Assembly (NCBI GenBank): GCA_026706165.1 | Contig: JAPOZF010000126.1 | Span: 2,009 to 23,597, forward strand | DNA length: 21,589 nucleotides | Direction: 5' to 3' | DNA from: Gemmatimonadota bacterium | GTDB lineage: Bacteria; Latescibacterota; UBA2968; UBA8231 | In this document: in pieces, positions 7,675-14,970 of the stretch | Position numbering within the stretch: position 1 is the stretch's first letter | Layout: the number at the start of each line of letters is the position of its first letter | Notes under the pieces: generated by a model | The model's input: the letters and a program-made list of their open reading frames with translations, nothing else | Database searches by the model: none | Told to the model about the DNA's origin: nothing | Position numbers and translations under genes: made by a program

Positions 7675-9951
7675 ATGCCCGAATCCATGCCGGAACAGCG
7701 ACCCAGGAGGAGCGCCCCCGACCTCGATCTGTTCGCCGCGGGGCGCCGCGACCAGCTCGAGCGCGAGCAGCCGCTGGCGGAGCGTCTGCGGCCGGCGGCG
7801 CTCGACGACTTCGTCGGCCAGGACCACATCCTCGGGCCAGGACGGCTGCTGCGCCGCGCCATCCAGGCCGATCAGCTCTCCTCGCTGATCTTCTACGGCC
7901 CTCCGGGAACAGGCAAGACCACCCTCGCCCACGTCATCGCCAACACGACGCGCTCCCATTTCATCACCATCAACGCCGTGCTCGCCGGGGTCGCCGACAT
8001 CCGGCAGGCGATCGACGAGGCCAGAGAACGCCGCCACCTGCACGGCCAGCGCACCATCCTCTTCATCGACGAGGTCCACCGCTTCAACAAGGCCCAGCAG
8101 GACGCGCTACTGCCCTGGGTCGAGAACGGCACCGTCATCCTCATCGGGGCGACCACTGAGAACCCGTACTTCGCCGTCAACCGGCCGCTGGTATCCCGCA
8201 GCCGCCTGTTCCAGCTCAAATCCCTGACCGAGAGCGACCTCGACGCGGTCGCCCGCAACGCCCTGACCGATCCCCGGGGGTACGGAGATCTCGAGAGCCT
8301 GACCGTCGACGACGACGCCCTTGCCCATCTAGTCGACGTCGCCAACGGCGACGCCCGGGCGCTGCTGAACGCCCTCGAGCTCGCCGTCGAGACGACGGCT
8401 CCGAGCGACGGCCGCGTGCATGTCGATCTCACCGTCGCCGAAGAATCGATCCAGCGGCGCGCCGTTCTCTACGACAAGGAGGGCGACTACCACTTCGACT
8501 CGATCAGCGCCTTCATCAAGTCGATGCGGGGCTCGGATCCGGACGCCGCCCTGTACTGGATGGCCCGCATGGTCTACGCCGGGGAGGATCCGCGGTTCAT
8601 CTTCCGCCGCATGATCATCTTCGCCAGCGAGGACGTCGGCCTCGCCGACCCGGGGGCCCTGCCGCTGGTCGTCGCCGCCGCCGAGGCCTTCGACCGGGTC
8701 GGTCTGCCGGAAGGCCGCTTCGCCCTGGCACAGGCGGCGCTGCACCTGGCGACCGCTCCCAAGAGCAACTCCTCCATGGCCTTCTTCGACGCCCTCGGGG
8801 CGGTCGAGAAGGAGCGCGAAGACGAGGTCCCCAACCATCTCAAGGACGCCAACCGCGACAGCGAGGGATTCGGCCACGGGGAGGGGTACCTCTACCCGCA
8901 CGCCTACCGCGACCACTGGGTCGCCCAGCAGTACCTGCCCGCCAATCTGCAGGGGCGCGTCTTCTACCAGCCTTCTGACCAGGGGCACGAGGCCGGCATC
9001 CGCACCGAGGTCGCCCGCCGCCGCGAGTTGCAGCTCGTCTCGGTGATGGAGGGCGGCCCCGACCTGACGGCGCCGGAACACCTGTCCCACTCGCCGGACG
9101 ACCGCGCCCGCGACCAGTGGCTGGAGCGCGCCGGCGGCGAGACCGGAGCCCTCAACGGCCATCTTCGGGAAGCGGTCTTCCGCTCCCTGGGCCTCGAGCG
9201 CCATCACCGTGTCCTCGACCTGGCCGCCGGTTCCGGCCTGCTGACCTGGGAGGCGCTGCGGCGGGTCCCCGAGGGAACGGTCTGGTCGGTCTGCACCGAC
9301 GCCGCTTCCGCGGCGGCACTGCGGGAGCTTGCCGCCGCCCACCTCGAAGAGCTCGACCGACCGCGCGTTCTCGAGGCCCCTGTCGACGCCCTCCGCCCGC
9401 CGGCCGCGGCCGCGGATCCCCCGATGCGCCTCGAGGCGATCGTCGGCCGCAACGCAATGGGTTCCTCCGGGGAGAAGGAGCAGATCGCCCGCCAGCTCCG
9501 CGGTCTCGCCGCCCCGGGGTGCCGGCTGCGGCTCTGGGAGGTGGTCCAGCGGCGGGCCCAGCGCCTCTGCCGGCTCGTCGACCTCGGCGAACTGGAGGGG
9601 GACCTGAAGGACCGGGTGATCAGTGCCGAGGAGGCCATCTACGACGATCCGGACAACCCGCGTGTCAACTGGGAGGAGGAGGACCTGAAACGGCTGCTGC
9701 AGGAGGCGGGGTTCGAAACCGTGGAGTACGCCACCGAGGAGCGGACGACGGTGCGCCGGATCGCAACGCGGCAGCTCGGCCACTGGTTCAACCCGGGCGG
9801 GGAGAAGCACCCTACCTTTGCGCGCTACCTGCACCGCCAGCTCGACAACGCCACCCTGCGGCAGGTGCGGGGCCTGTTCGAGCGCCAGCTCAACGGCAGC
9901 AAGGTGCGCTGGACTGCGACCTACTCGCTGTTTTCCGCGGTCGCCCCCTGA
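7675..9951 (+). CDS. rarA: RarA/MgsA AAA+ ATPase fused to a C-terminal class I methyltransferase domain
   Basis: RarA acts on stalled replication forks. The N-terminal part (about 1-455, the full E. coli RarA length) has Walker A GPPGTGKT (75-82), Walker B ILFIDEVHRF (128-137), sensor 1 LIGATTENP (156-164), the SRSR arginine region (174-177) and the RarA signature IKSMRGSDPDAALYWMARM (281-299). The last 300 residues form a separate domain with an SAM-binding motif I, RVLDLAAGSGLLTWEAL (522-538), an acidic residue after the next strand (SVCTD) and a final beta-strand pair (VRWTATYSLF). Fusions of RarA to an extra C-terminal domain are known in cyanobacteria, so the architecture is not unique. 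The methylated substrate is unknown. ATG 7675 is the first plausible start; the AAGG upstream is too distant to be a good SD, and ATG 7687 is an alternative. It ends 10 bp before the convergent cvpA-like gene. Confidence 0.92.
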   Translation: MPESMPEQRPRRSAPDLDLFAAGRRDQLEREQPLAERLRPAALDDFVGQDHILGPGRLLRRAIQADQLSSLIFYGPPGTGKTTLAHVIANTTRSHFITINAVLAGVADIRQAIDEARERRHLHGQRTILFIDEVHRFNKAQQDALLPWVENGTVILIGATTENPYFAVNRPLVSRSRLFQLKSLTESDLDAVARNALTDPRGYGDLESLTVDDDALAHLVDVANGDARALLNALELAVETTAPSDGRVHVDLTVAEESIQRRAVLYDKEGDYHFDSISAFIKSMRGSDPDAALYWMARMVYAGEDPRFIFRRMIIFASEDVGLADPGALPLVVAAAEAFDRVGLPEGRFALAQAALHLATAPKSNSSMAFFDALGAVEKEREDEVPNHLKDANRDSEGFGHGEGYLYPHAYRDHWVAQQYLPANLQGRVFYQPSDQGHEAGIRTEVARRRELQLVSVMEGGPDLTAPEHLSHSPDDRARDQWLERAGGETGALNGHLREAVFRSLGLERHHRVLDLAAGSGLLTWEALRRVPEGTVWSVCTDAASAAALRELAAAHLEELDRPRVLEAPVDALRPPAAAADPPMRLEAIVGRNAMGSSGEKEQIARQLRGLAAPGCRLRLWEVVQRRAQRLCRLVDLGELEGDLKDRVISAEEAIYDDPDNPRVNWEEEDLKRLLQEAGFETVEYATEERTTVRRIATRQLGHWFNPGGEKHPTFARYLHRQLDNATLRQVRGLFERQLNGSKVRWTATYSLFSAVAP

Positions 9952-9961
9952 CCGGGGGAAA

Positions 9962-10477
9962 TCAGATCATGTCGCCGAAACGCTGCTCGAAAAACAGGGC
10001 GAACTGTTGCGGCAGCAGCGGCAGCAGCCGGGCGATGATCGCGAACATCCCCGGGGCCACCACGCTTTCCTTCAACCAGCCCATCCCCTCCGGCAGGTAG
10101 CGGCCGATCATCAGCACGGCCGCCAGCAGAACCTGCAGCGCGACCAGCACTCCGAAGATCCCTCCGAGAAGGCGGTCGATCCATCCGAGGAACATGGCGT
10201 GAACCGCCTTGCGCAGCAGCCGGGAGACGACGTTCACGCTGAGGGCGATCGAGGCGAACACCAGGGCGAAGCTGGCGGCGAAACGGAGCCGGGAGTCCTC
10301 GAAGTCGGGCAGCAGCGGCAGGGCGGCGTCCTGGAGATGGAGGCCCCCGAGCAGACCGAGGCCTATGGCCAGGAACGTCGCCAGTTGGAGTATCAACCCC
10401 TGGCGGTAGCCGCGCAGGCCGAGAAGAGCGACGAGCCCCAGGGCGGTCCAGTCGAGCCAGTGGATGCCGCTGATCAC
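9962..10477 (-). CDS. CvpA-family inner-membrane protein
   Basis: A 171-residue protein with four hydrophobic stretches (about 8-45, 65-85, 97-125 and 130-155) and the CvpA pattern: a start like ISGIHWLDWTALGLVALLG, an early GYRQGL turn, then RLLRKAVH and GWIDRLLGGIFG (98-109). CvpA proteins are linked to colicin V production and envelope stress tolerance; the exact activity is unsettled. GTG 10477 is used; AAGGAG lies about 12 bases upstream, which is rather far. It is monocistronic, convergent with rarA (10 bp) and divergent from the HEAT lipoprotein gene. Confidence 0.85.
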   Translation of the reverse strand: MISGIHWLDWTALGLVALLGLRGYRQGLILQLATFLAIGLGLLGGLHLQDAALPLLPDFEDSRLRFAASFALVFASIALSVNVVSRLLRKAVHAMFLGWIDRLLGGIFGVLVALQVLLAAVLMIGRYLPEGMGWLKESVVAPGMFAIIARLLPLLPQQFALFFEQRFGDMI

Positions 10478-10662
10478 GTTGTCCGGTTGCTCCTTCCCCG
10501 GGAGCGATTTAGATTACGGCCCTTCATTCTGGAGTTCGTTATCGCATTCCGGTGTATCGTGCCGGCCTGAAAGCCGGTGGCGGAGCAGATTCGAGTGCTC
10601 CAGCCCTCGCCCGCAAAGCTACTTTCACACTTCCTGCCCGACAACGTCGGTTGACTTCACTG
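10478..10662. other. Divergent intergenic region with two small hairpins
   Basis: This 185-bp spacer separates the cvpA-like gene from the HEAT lipoprotein. Two hairpins lie in tandem towards the plus-strand gene: GCCGG pairs with CCGGC around 10561-10576, and GGAGCA (10582-10587) pairs perfectly with TGCTCC (10596-10601). Neither is followed by a T run, so they are leader structures at most. I see no convincing -35/-10 pair on either strand. Confidence 0.4.
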
Positions 10663-11895
10663 ATGATCAGGACACGGATGTTGCCGGCCCTGGCCGCGAT
10701 GGCCCTGGGGACCGGCTGTACGACCACCGAGCAGGAGGTCGCCGAGCAGATCGAGGTGTTGGCCTCCAACGAGATCGATTCGGAACGCTGGAACCAGGCG
10801 GTGGACGAGCTGGTTTCCATCGGCCGCCCGGCGGCGCGCCAGCTGATGGTCCTTATCGATCCGGCCAAGTACAAGGGCAAGGACTACCGGGAATTCCGGG
10901 CGGAGATCGAGCAGACGCGAACCGGGGCCACCGTCGTGCTGGGGCGCATCAAGCACAAGGCGGCTTCGGCGCAGATCCACCCCCGGACCGCGGCCGTGAC
11001 CTATACCTACCCGGAACGGGTCGCCAGCCTCAGGGCCGTCGGCGAGCTCGGGTACAACCAGCCGGCGGTAACCGCCCTCAAGGCGCTCTTCGACGGGGAC
11101 TTGGATCCCGTCATCCGCCTCTACACTGCCCTGGCCCTGGTCAAGATGAACGAAACTTCCGGCGTCGGCGCAGTGCACGCCGCGCTCTCAGCCGATGCCG
11201 ACCCCGCCCTCGCGGAAATCGCCATAGAAGAGTTGCGCCGGACCAACTATTTCGGGGTTCCCCTGCTGGTGGATCTGCTCGCCTCGGACACTCCCTACCG
11301 GGAGCAGATCTCCTCTGCCCTCGGCGACGTGGAGGAGGGCCTGCTGCTGCAACTGGAATCAGACGATCCGGAAATCCGCATGCACTCGGCGCAGGCCCTG
11401 GGCAACGTCGGCAACCCGGAGGCCATCAGCGCCCTTTCCAGGCTTCTCGACGATCCGAGCAACCTCGTCCGTTTCAACGCTGCGGCTTCGATGTCCCGGC
11501 TCGGGGACGAGGGCGGAACCGATTTCCTCTTCGCCTCGATGGGCAGCGACGATCCCATCCTGCGGGTCAACGCGGTGAAATCGCTTGTCGAGGTGCAACG
11601 CAGCTCAGGCGCGGTCGAGGAGCGGCTGATCGCCACCTTGTCGGACGACCAGCAGCTCGCCCGTTCCGGGGCCGCCCAGGTCCTCGGCCAGGCCCGGGTG
11701 CTCGCCGCGGTCCCGCAGCTTCGCGATGCCGTTTCCGACAGCTCCCCGGAGGTGCGCTTCAACGCCGTGATCGCCCTCGGAAGAATCGCCTCGCCGGAGG
11801 CGCGCGAGCAGCTCGCCACCCTGGTCGACGACGACGACGCCACCGTCGCCTATTACGCGGAATGGGCCCTCAAGCAGCTCGGAGGTTCCTCGTGA
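10663..11895 (+). CDS. HEAT-repeat lipoprotein
   Basis: A 410-residue exported protein. The N-terminus is a lipoprotein signal: MIRTR, a hydrophobic stretch, then lipobox LGTGC with C19 as the lipidated residue. Residues about 115-408 are helical HEAT/PBS-type repeats of roughly 31 residues, with recurring patterns such as DPEIRMHSAQALGNVGNPEA, SPEVRFNAVIALGRIASPEA and DDATVAYYAEWALKQLG. HEAT solenoids bind other proteins, so this is most likely an envelope scaffold. The linker (20-110) has no motif I recognise. Start: ATG 10663 gives the positively charged n-region but no clear SD; ATG 10678 has AGGA five bases upstream but leaves no charge. The stop overlaps the next gene's GTG as GTGA, so both are made together. 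No enzymatic role is supported. Confidence 0.82.
   Translation: MIRTRMLPALAAMALGTGCTTTEQEVAEQIEVLASNEIDSERWNQAVDELVSIGRPAARQLMVLIDPAKYKGKDYREFRAEIEQTRTGATVVLGRIKHKAASAQIHPRTAAVTYTYPERVASLRAVGELGYNQPAVTALKALFDGDLDPVIRLYTALALVKMNETSGVGAVHAALSADADPALAEIAIEELRRTNYFGVPLLVDLLASDTPYREQISSALGDVEEGLLLQLESDDPEIRMHSAQALGNVGNPEAISALSRLLDDPSNLVRFNAAASMSRLGDEGGTDFLFASMGSDDPILRVNAVKSLVEVQRSSGAVEERLIATLSDDQQLARSGAAQVLGQARVLAAVPQLRDAVSDSSPEVRFNAVIALGRIASPEAREQLATLVDDDDATVAYYAEWALKQLGGSS
11881..11895 (+). promoter_or_regulatory. SD and GTGA stop/start overlap
   Basis: GGAGG (11881-11885) lies inside the last codons of the HEAT gene, six bases before GTG 11892. The stop TGA (11893-11895) shares two bases with that start. 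This fixes the start of the NTF2-like gene and implies translational coupling. Confidence 0.8.
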
Positions 11896-12818
11896 CATCC
11901 GCCAGCCTCGGCAACTGCCGCCTCCTTTTCCTGATCGCCTTCTTCGTTCCCGCCACCGCTTTCGCAGACGCGGCGGCGACCTTGCTGATACACCAGGCCC
12001 TGGGCAAGGAGCTTTCGGGGCGACGCAGGGGAAACGTCGAGTTGATGACGTCGGCATACGACGAAAACCGGTTCGTCGTCTACAACGGCGGAGGCCGCAT
12101 CGATCCGGTGGGCTGGAAGGTCGTGCACGAGTCCGCCTCCGAGTACGCCCGGATGCTGGAGGAAGACCTGCGCGCCAGCAAGTACGACATCCAGCGCACC
12201 TACCTGCTGGTCAACGTCCTCGAGGGCAGGGCTTTCGTCGCCGTCGTCGACTCGGGCTCGGTGACCGACCGCGCTACCGGTGCCGCCAGCCAGTACTGGT
12301 TCAACGACCTGTGGTTTTTCGAGAAGCGGGACGAGGAGTGGTTCGCCACCGGTTTCATCCACGACATAGGCGACAGCACCGCCGGCCGCTTCGCCGGCGA
12401 CGTTGCCGTGGACGCGGGACTGGCCGGGTTCCTCGAGGAAGAAGCCCAGGGGTGGCACGACGGCAGCGCCGGATCCCTTGCGGGACTTTACGACGACGGG
12501 ATCACCGTCGTCGACGCCTATGGCCTGGTCACCCCGGCCTCCTGGATCGTCGTGTTCAGCGGCCAAAAGGTCTGGAATGAATGGCTCGGCAACCGGCTCG
12601 GGCTGACGACCTACGACATCGAGCGCGAGGTCCTTCACACCAGCATGGGGGACTCCGGCACCGAGGCGCTCGCCGTCGCCCGCGAGAAGGTCACCGTCGG
12701 CCACACCCTGGGGGATGCGACCCACTCGGCCGACCGCCACGTCCTGTGGACCCTGAGCAAGCGCGGCGGCAGCTGGCGGGTGACCAACCTGTTCTGGCAC
12801 CTGCGCCGCCCCGACTAG
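11892..12818 (+). CDS. Secreted tandem NTF2/SnoaL-like domain protein
   Basis: A 308-residue protein with a signal peptide ending ATAFA-D (about residue 25), so periplasmic. The mature part looks like two copies of an NTF2/SnoaL-like cone fold (about 27-160 and 170-305). Each copy has an initial helix, a short-strand active-region pattern and a late beta-sheet ending in a Trp-rich strand (DLWFFEKRDEEWFATGF and RHVLWTLSKRGGSWRVTNL). A shared landmark is YDIQR at 98-102 and YDIER at 241-245, which supports internal duplication. NTF2-like domains bind small ligands or proteins and many have no catalysis; I cannot assign a ligand. Start GTG 11892 is set by a strong SD and the GTGA overlap with the HEAT lipoprotein. 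The fold assignment rests on pattern only. Confidence 0.72.
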   Translation: MTSASLGNCRLLFLIAFFVPATAFADAAATLLIHQALGKELSGRRRGNVELMTSAYDENRFVVYNGGGRIDPVGWKVVHESASEYARMLEEDLRASKYDIQRTYLLVNVLEGRAFVAVVDSGSVTDRATGAASQYWFNDLWFFEKRDEEWFATGFIHDIGDSTAGRFAGDVAVDAGLAGFLEEEAQGWHDGSAGSLAGLYDDGITVVDAYGLVTPASWIVVFSGQKVWNEWLGNRLGLTTYDIEREVLHTSMGDSGTEALAVAREKVTVGHTLGDATHSADRHVLWTLSKRGGSWRVTNLFWHLRRPD

Positions 12819-12907
12819 TGTCGCGTCCCGGGAATCCCCTGCAATTTCGGGCGCCGATCCATCCCTTTCGCGGGTGGGCCATCACTGTTCATTCAGGCAG
12901 CTGACCC

Positions 12908-14800
12908 GTGGAAAAGCTCGGTTGGCTGCTGCTCTTCATTCTCGGCTACTGGGCGTACTGCATCTTCTGGGGCTGGAAGGGCGCCCGCCAGACCCGCACC
13001 GCCAGCGACTACTTCATAGCCGGCCGCAGCATCGGGCTGTGGGTTTTCGTCCTCGCCGCCACCGCCACCTCCTTCAGCGGCTGGACCTTCGTCGGCCATC
13101 CCGGAACGATCTACGGCGTCGGACTTCCCTACGCCTTCGCCTCCTTCTACGCGATAACGATTCCCCTCACCGGTGTGATCTTCCTCAAGCGCCAGTGGCT
13201 GCTCGGCAAACGTTACGGGTACATCACCCCGGGGGAGATGTTCAGCGACTACTACCGCAGCGACTGGATGCGGGTGCTGACCGTCGTCGTCGCCATGGTT
13301 TTCTCGGTGCCGTACCTGGGAATCCAGCTGCGGGCCTCGGGAATCCTGTTCAAGCGGCTCGTCGAGGGCACAGCCCTCGAAGCCACGGTGATCGGCAACA
13401 TCGAGGGGGGAGCGATCCTGCTGTCGATCGTCGTCTTCCTCTACGTCGCTTCCGGCGGCCTGCGCTCGGTCGCCTACGTCGACTGCGCCCAGTGCATCCT
13501 CCTCGCCCTCGGCATAGTCATCCTCGGCTTCGTCGCCCTCGATCTCGTCGGGGGCTGGGCGAACTTCCAGCGCGGCCTCGCGGGTCTCGCCGGCCAGAGC
13601 CGCGACATGGTCGCCATTCCGACGCGGCCGGGGTCCGATTCCTTTCTCGAACGGGCCGGCACCCTGTTCTGGGACCGCTCCGGAGGTCCCTGGACCGGGC
13701 TGATGATCATGACCTACATGTTCGCCCTGATGGGCATTCAGTCCGCTCCGGCATTCTCGATGTGGGCCTTTTCAAACCGCGACCCCCGGCCCTTTCCCTG
13801 GCAGCAGGTGGTCGCCTCCTCCGTCGTCATCGGCGCCATCCTCTTCTTCTTCACCGCCTTCCAGGGACTCGGCGGCGCCATCCTCGACCGCGGCATTCTG
13901 CCGGGGGTCGAAAAGCTCGGGGTCCCTGTCAACGACGCGGGAAAACCGATATCCGACTACCTCGTCCCCTACCTCATATCCACCCTTTCGGAGGGCTTCC
14001 CATGGCTCGTCGGGCTGCTGGCCGTCTGCGCCCTCGCCGCCATGCAGTCCACCGGGGCCGCTTACATGTCGACGGCGAGCGGCATCGTCACCCGGGACCT
14101 CTACCGCCACTTCCTCAACCGCGAGGCCTCGCACCGGGCTCAGCTCCTGGTCGGCCGCCTCACCGTCGCCGTCGTCATCACCCTCGCCCTGATCGTCGGG
14201 CTCGCCAGCGGCGACCTGCTCGTGCTCCTGGGCGGGGCCGCGGTCTCGTACGGCTTCCAGATGTGGCCGGCGCTTCTCGGCATCTGCTACATCCGCTTCT
14301 TCACTCCGGCCGGGGTGGTCTGCGGCCTGATCGGGGGTCTGCTCGCCGTCACCTTCACATACGTGACCGAGCTCGGGGGCCTGATCGGAATCGGGCGCTA
14401 CCCGCTGACGATTCACAGCGCCGGATGGGGGATCCTCGTGAACCTCGTGCTGACGGTCGGGGTCAGTGCCTTCACGCAACCGAAAACCGCGGCCGCAACC
14501 GAGCACCGCGACCGCTACCACCGCTTCATCGCCCGGCACGCGGCGCTGCCTCCCGAGAAACGGAAGTGGAGGCTTCCGGTCTGGGGCCTGGTGATCGTCT
14601 GGTTCCTGTTCGCCATCGGGCCTTTCGCCGTTCTCGGCAACCAGGCCGATCCCGCCGAGTGGCTTTTCGGCATTCCCACCCTCTGGGTGTGGCAGATCGC
14701 ATGGTGGATCATCGGCTGCGTCATGATCTACCTCCTCGCCTTCAAGCTCGAGATGTCCACGGTGCCGGAGGCAGAGATCGAGTCCCTTTCCTCCGACTGA
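12908..14800 (+). CDS. Sodium:solute symporter (SSS/SLC5 family) with extra C-terminal membrane domain
   Basis: Na+-coupled solute uptake at the inner membrane; substrate not determinable. The 630 residues contain about 13 core hydrophobic segments plus two more at the end. Family signs include TASDYFIAGRSIG near the N-terminus, ATATSFSGWTFVGHPG, YITPGEMFSDYY, VASGGLRSVAYVDCAQ and the later AAMQSTGAAYMSTASGIVTRD. After a soluble linker (about 520-550) the last 75 residues carry two more helices around GPFAVLGN and LFGIPTLWVWQIAWW. These resemble the small DUF3311-type protein that in many bacteria is a separate gene beside such symporters. Start GTG 12908; the SD is weak. It lies 89 bp after the NTF2 gene and 170 bp before the antiporter. 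Confidence 0.88.
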   Translation: MEKLGWLLLFILGYWAYCIFWGWKGARQTRTASDYFIAGRSIGLWVFVLAATATSFSGWTFVGHPGTIYGVGLPYAFASFYAITIPLTGVIFLKRQWLLGKRYGYITPGEMFSDYYRSDWMRVLTVVVAMVFSVPYLGIQLRASGILFKRLVEGTALEATVIGNIEGGAILLSIVVFLYVASGGLRSVAYVDCAQCILLALGIVILGFVALDLVGGWANFQRGLAGLAGQSRDMVAIPTRPGSDSFLERAGTLFWDRSGGPWTGLMIMTYMFALMGIQSAPAFSMWAFSNRDPRPFPWQQVVASSVVIGAILFFFTAFQGLGGAILDRGILPGVEKLGVPVNDAGKPISDYLVPYLISTLSEGFPWLVGLLAVCALAAMQSTGAAYMSTASGIVTRDLYRHFLNREASHRAQLLVGRLTVAVVITLALIVGLASGDLLVLLGGAAVSYGFQMWPALLGICYIRFFTPAGVVCGLIGGLLAVTFTYVTELGGLIGIGRYPLTIHSAGWGILVNLVLTVGVSAFTQPKTAAATEHRDRYHRFIARHAALPPEKRKWRLPVWGLVIVWFLFAIGPFAVLGNQADPAEWLFGIPTLWVWQIAWWIIGCVMIYLLAFKLEMSTVPEAEIESLSSD

Positions 14801-14970
14801 TTTTCAAGGACAAACCGAACCGGCGTGCCCCGGGTGTTCGGTCATTCTTCCGGGCGAGCCTTCAGGGTTTGCCCGCCCGGTCGACGTACGGTCGAGACGC
14901 ACCCCCCGCCGGATCCGGAAACCGGGCACTCCCCGGGGAGATTCCGTCGAAATCGATGCGGTGATTGCCC
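14801..14970. other. Symporter-antiporter spacer with tandem inverted repeats
   Basis: A 170-bp region with no ORF. It holds ACCGAAC (14814-14820) pairing with GTTCGGT (14836-14842), CCGGGCG (14850-14856) pairing with CGCCCGG (14874-14880), a 10-bp palindrome CCGGATCCGG (14909-14918) and a 12-bp palindrome CTCCCCGGGGAG (14929-14940). No T run follows any stem, so these are not classic terminators. They may be leader structure or an operator for the antiporter. Confidence 0.4.

Noticed and set aside
8329..9834. Long minus-strand ORF opposite rarA
   Set aside because: Val/Gly/Arg-rich shadow of the rarA frame, with no family motif.
14909..14940. Palindromes before nhaC as a rho-independent terminator
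   Set aside because: No T run follows any of the stems.
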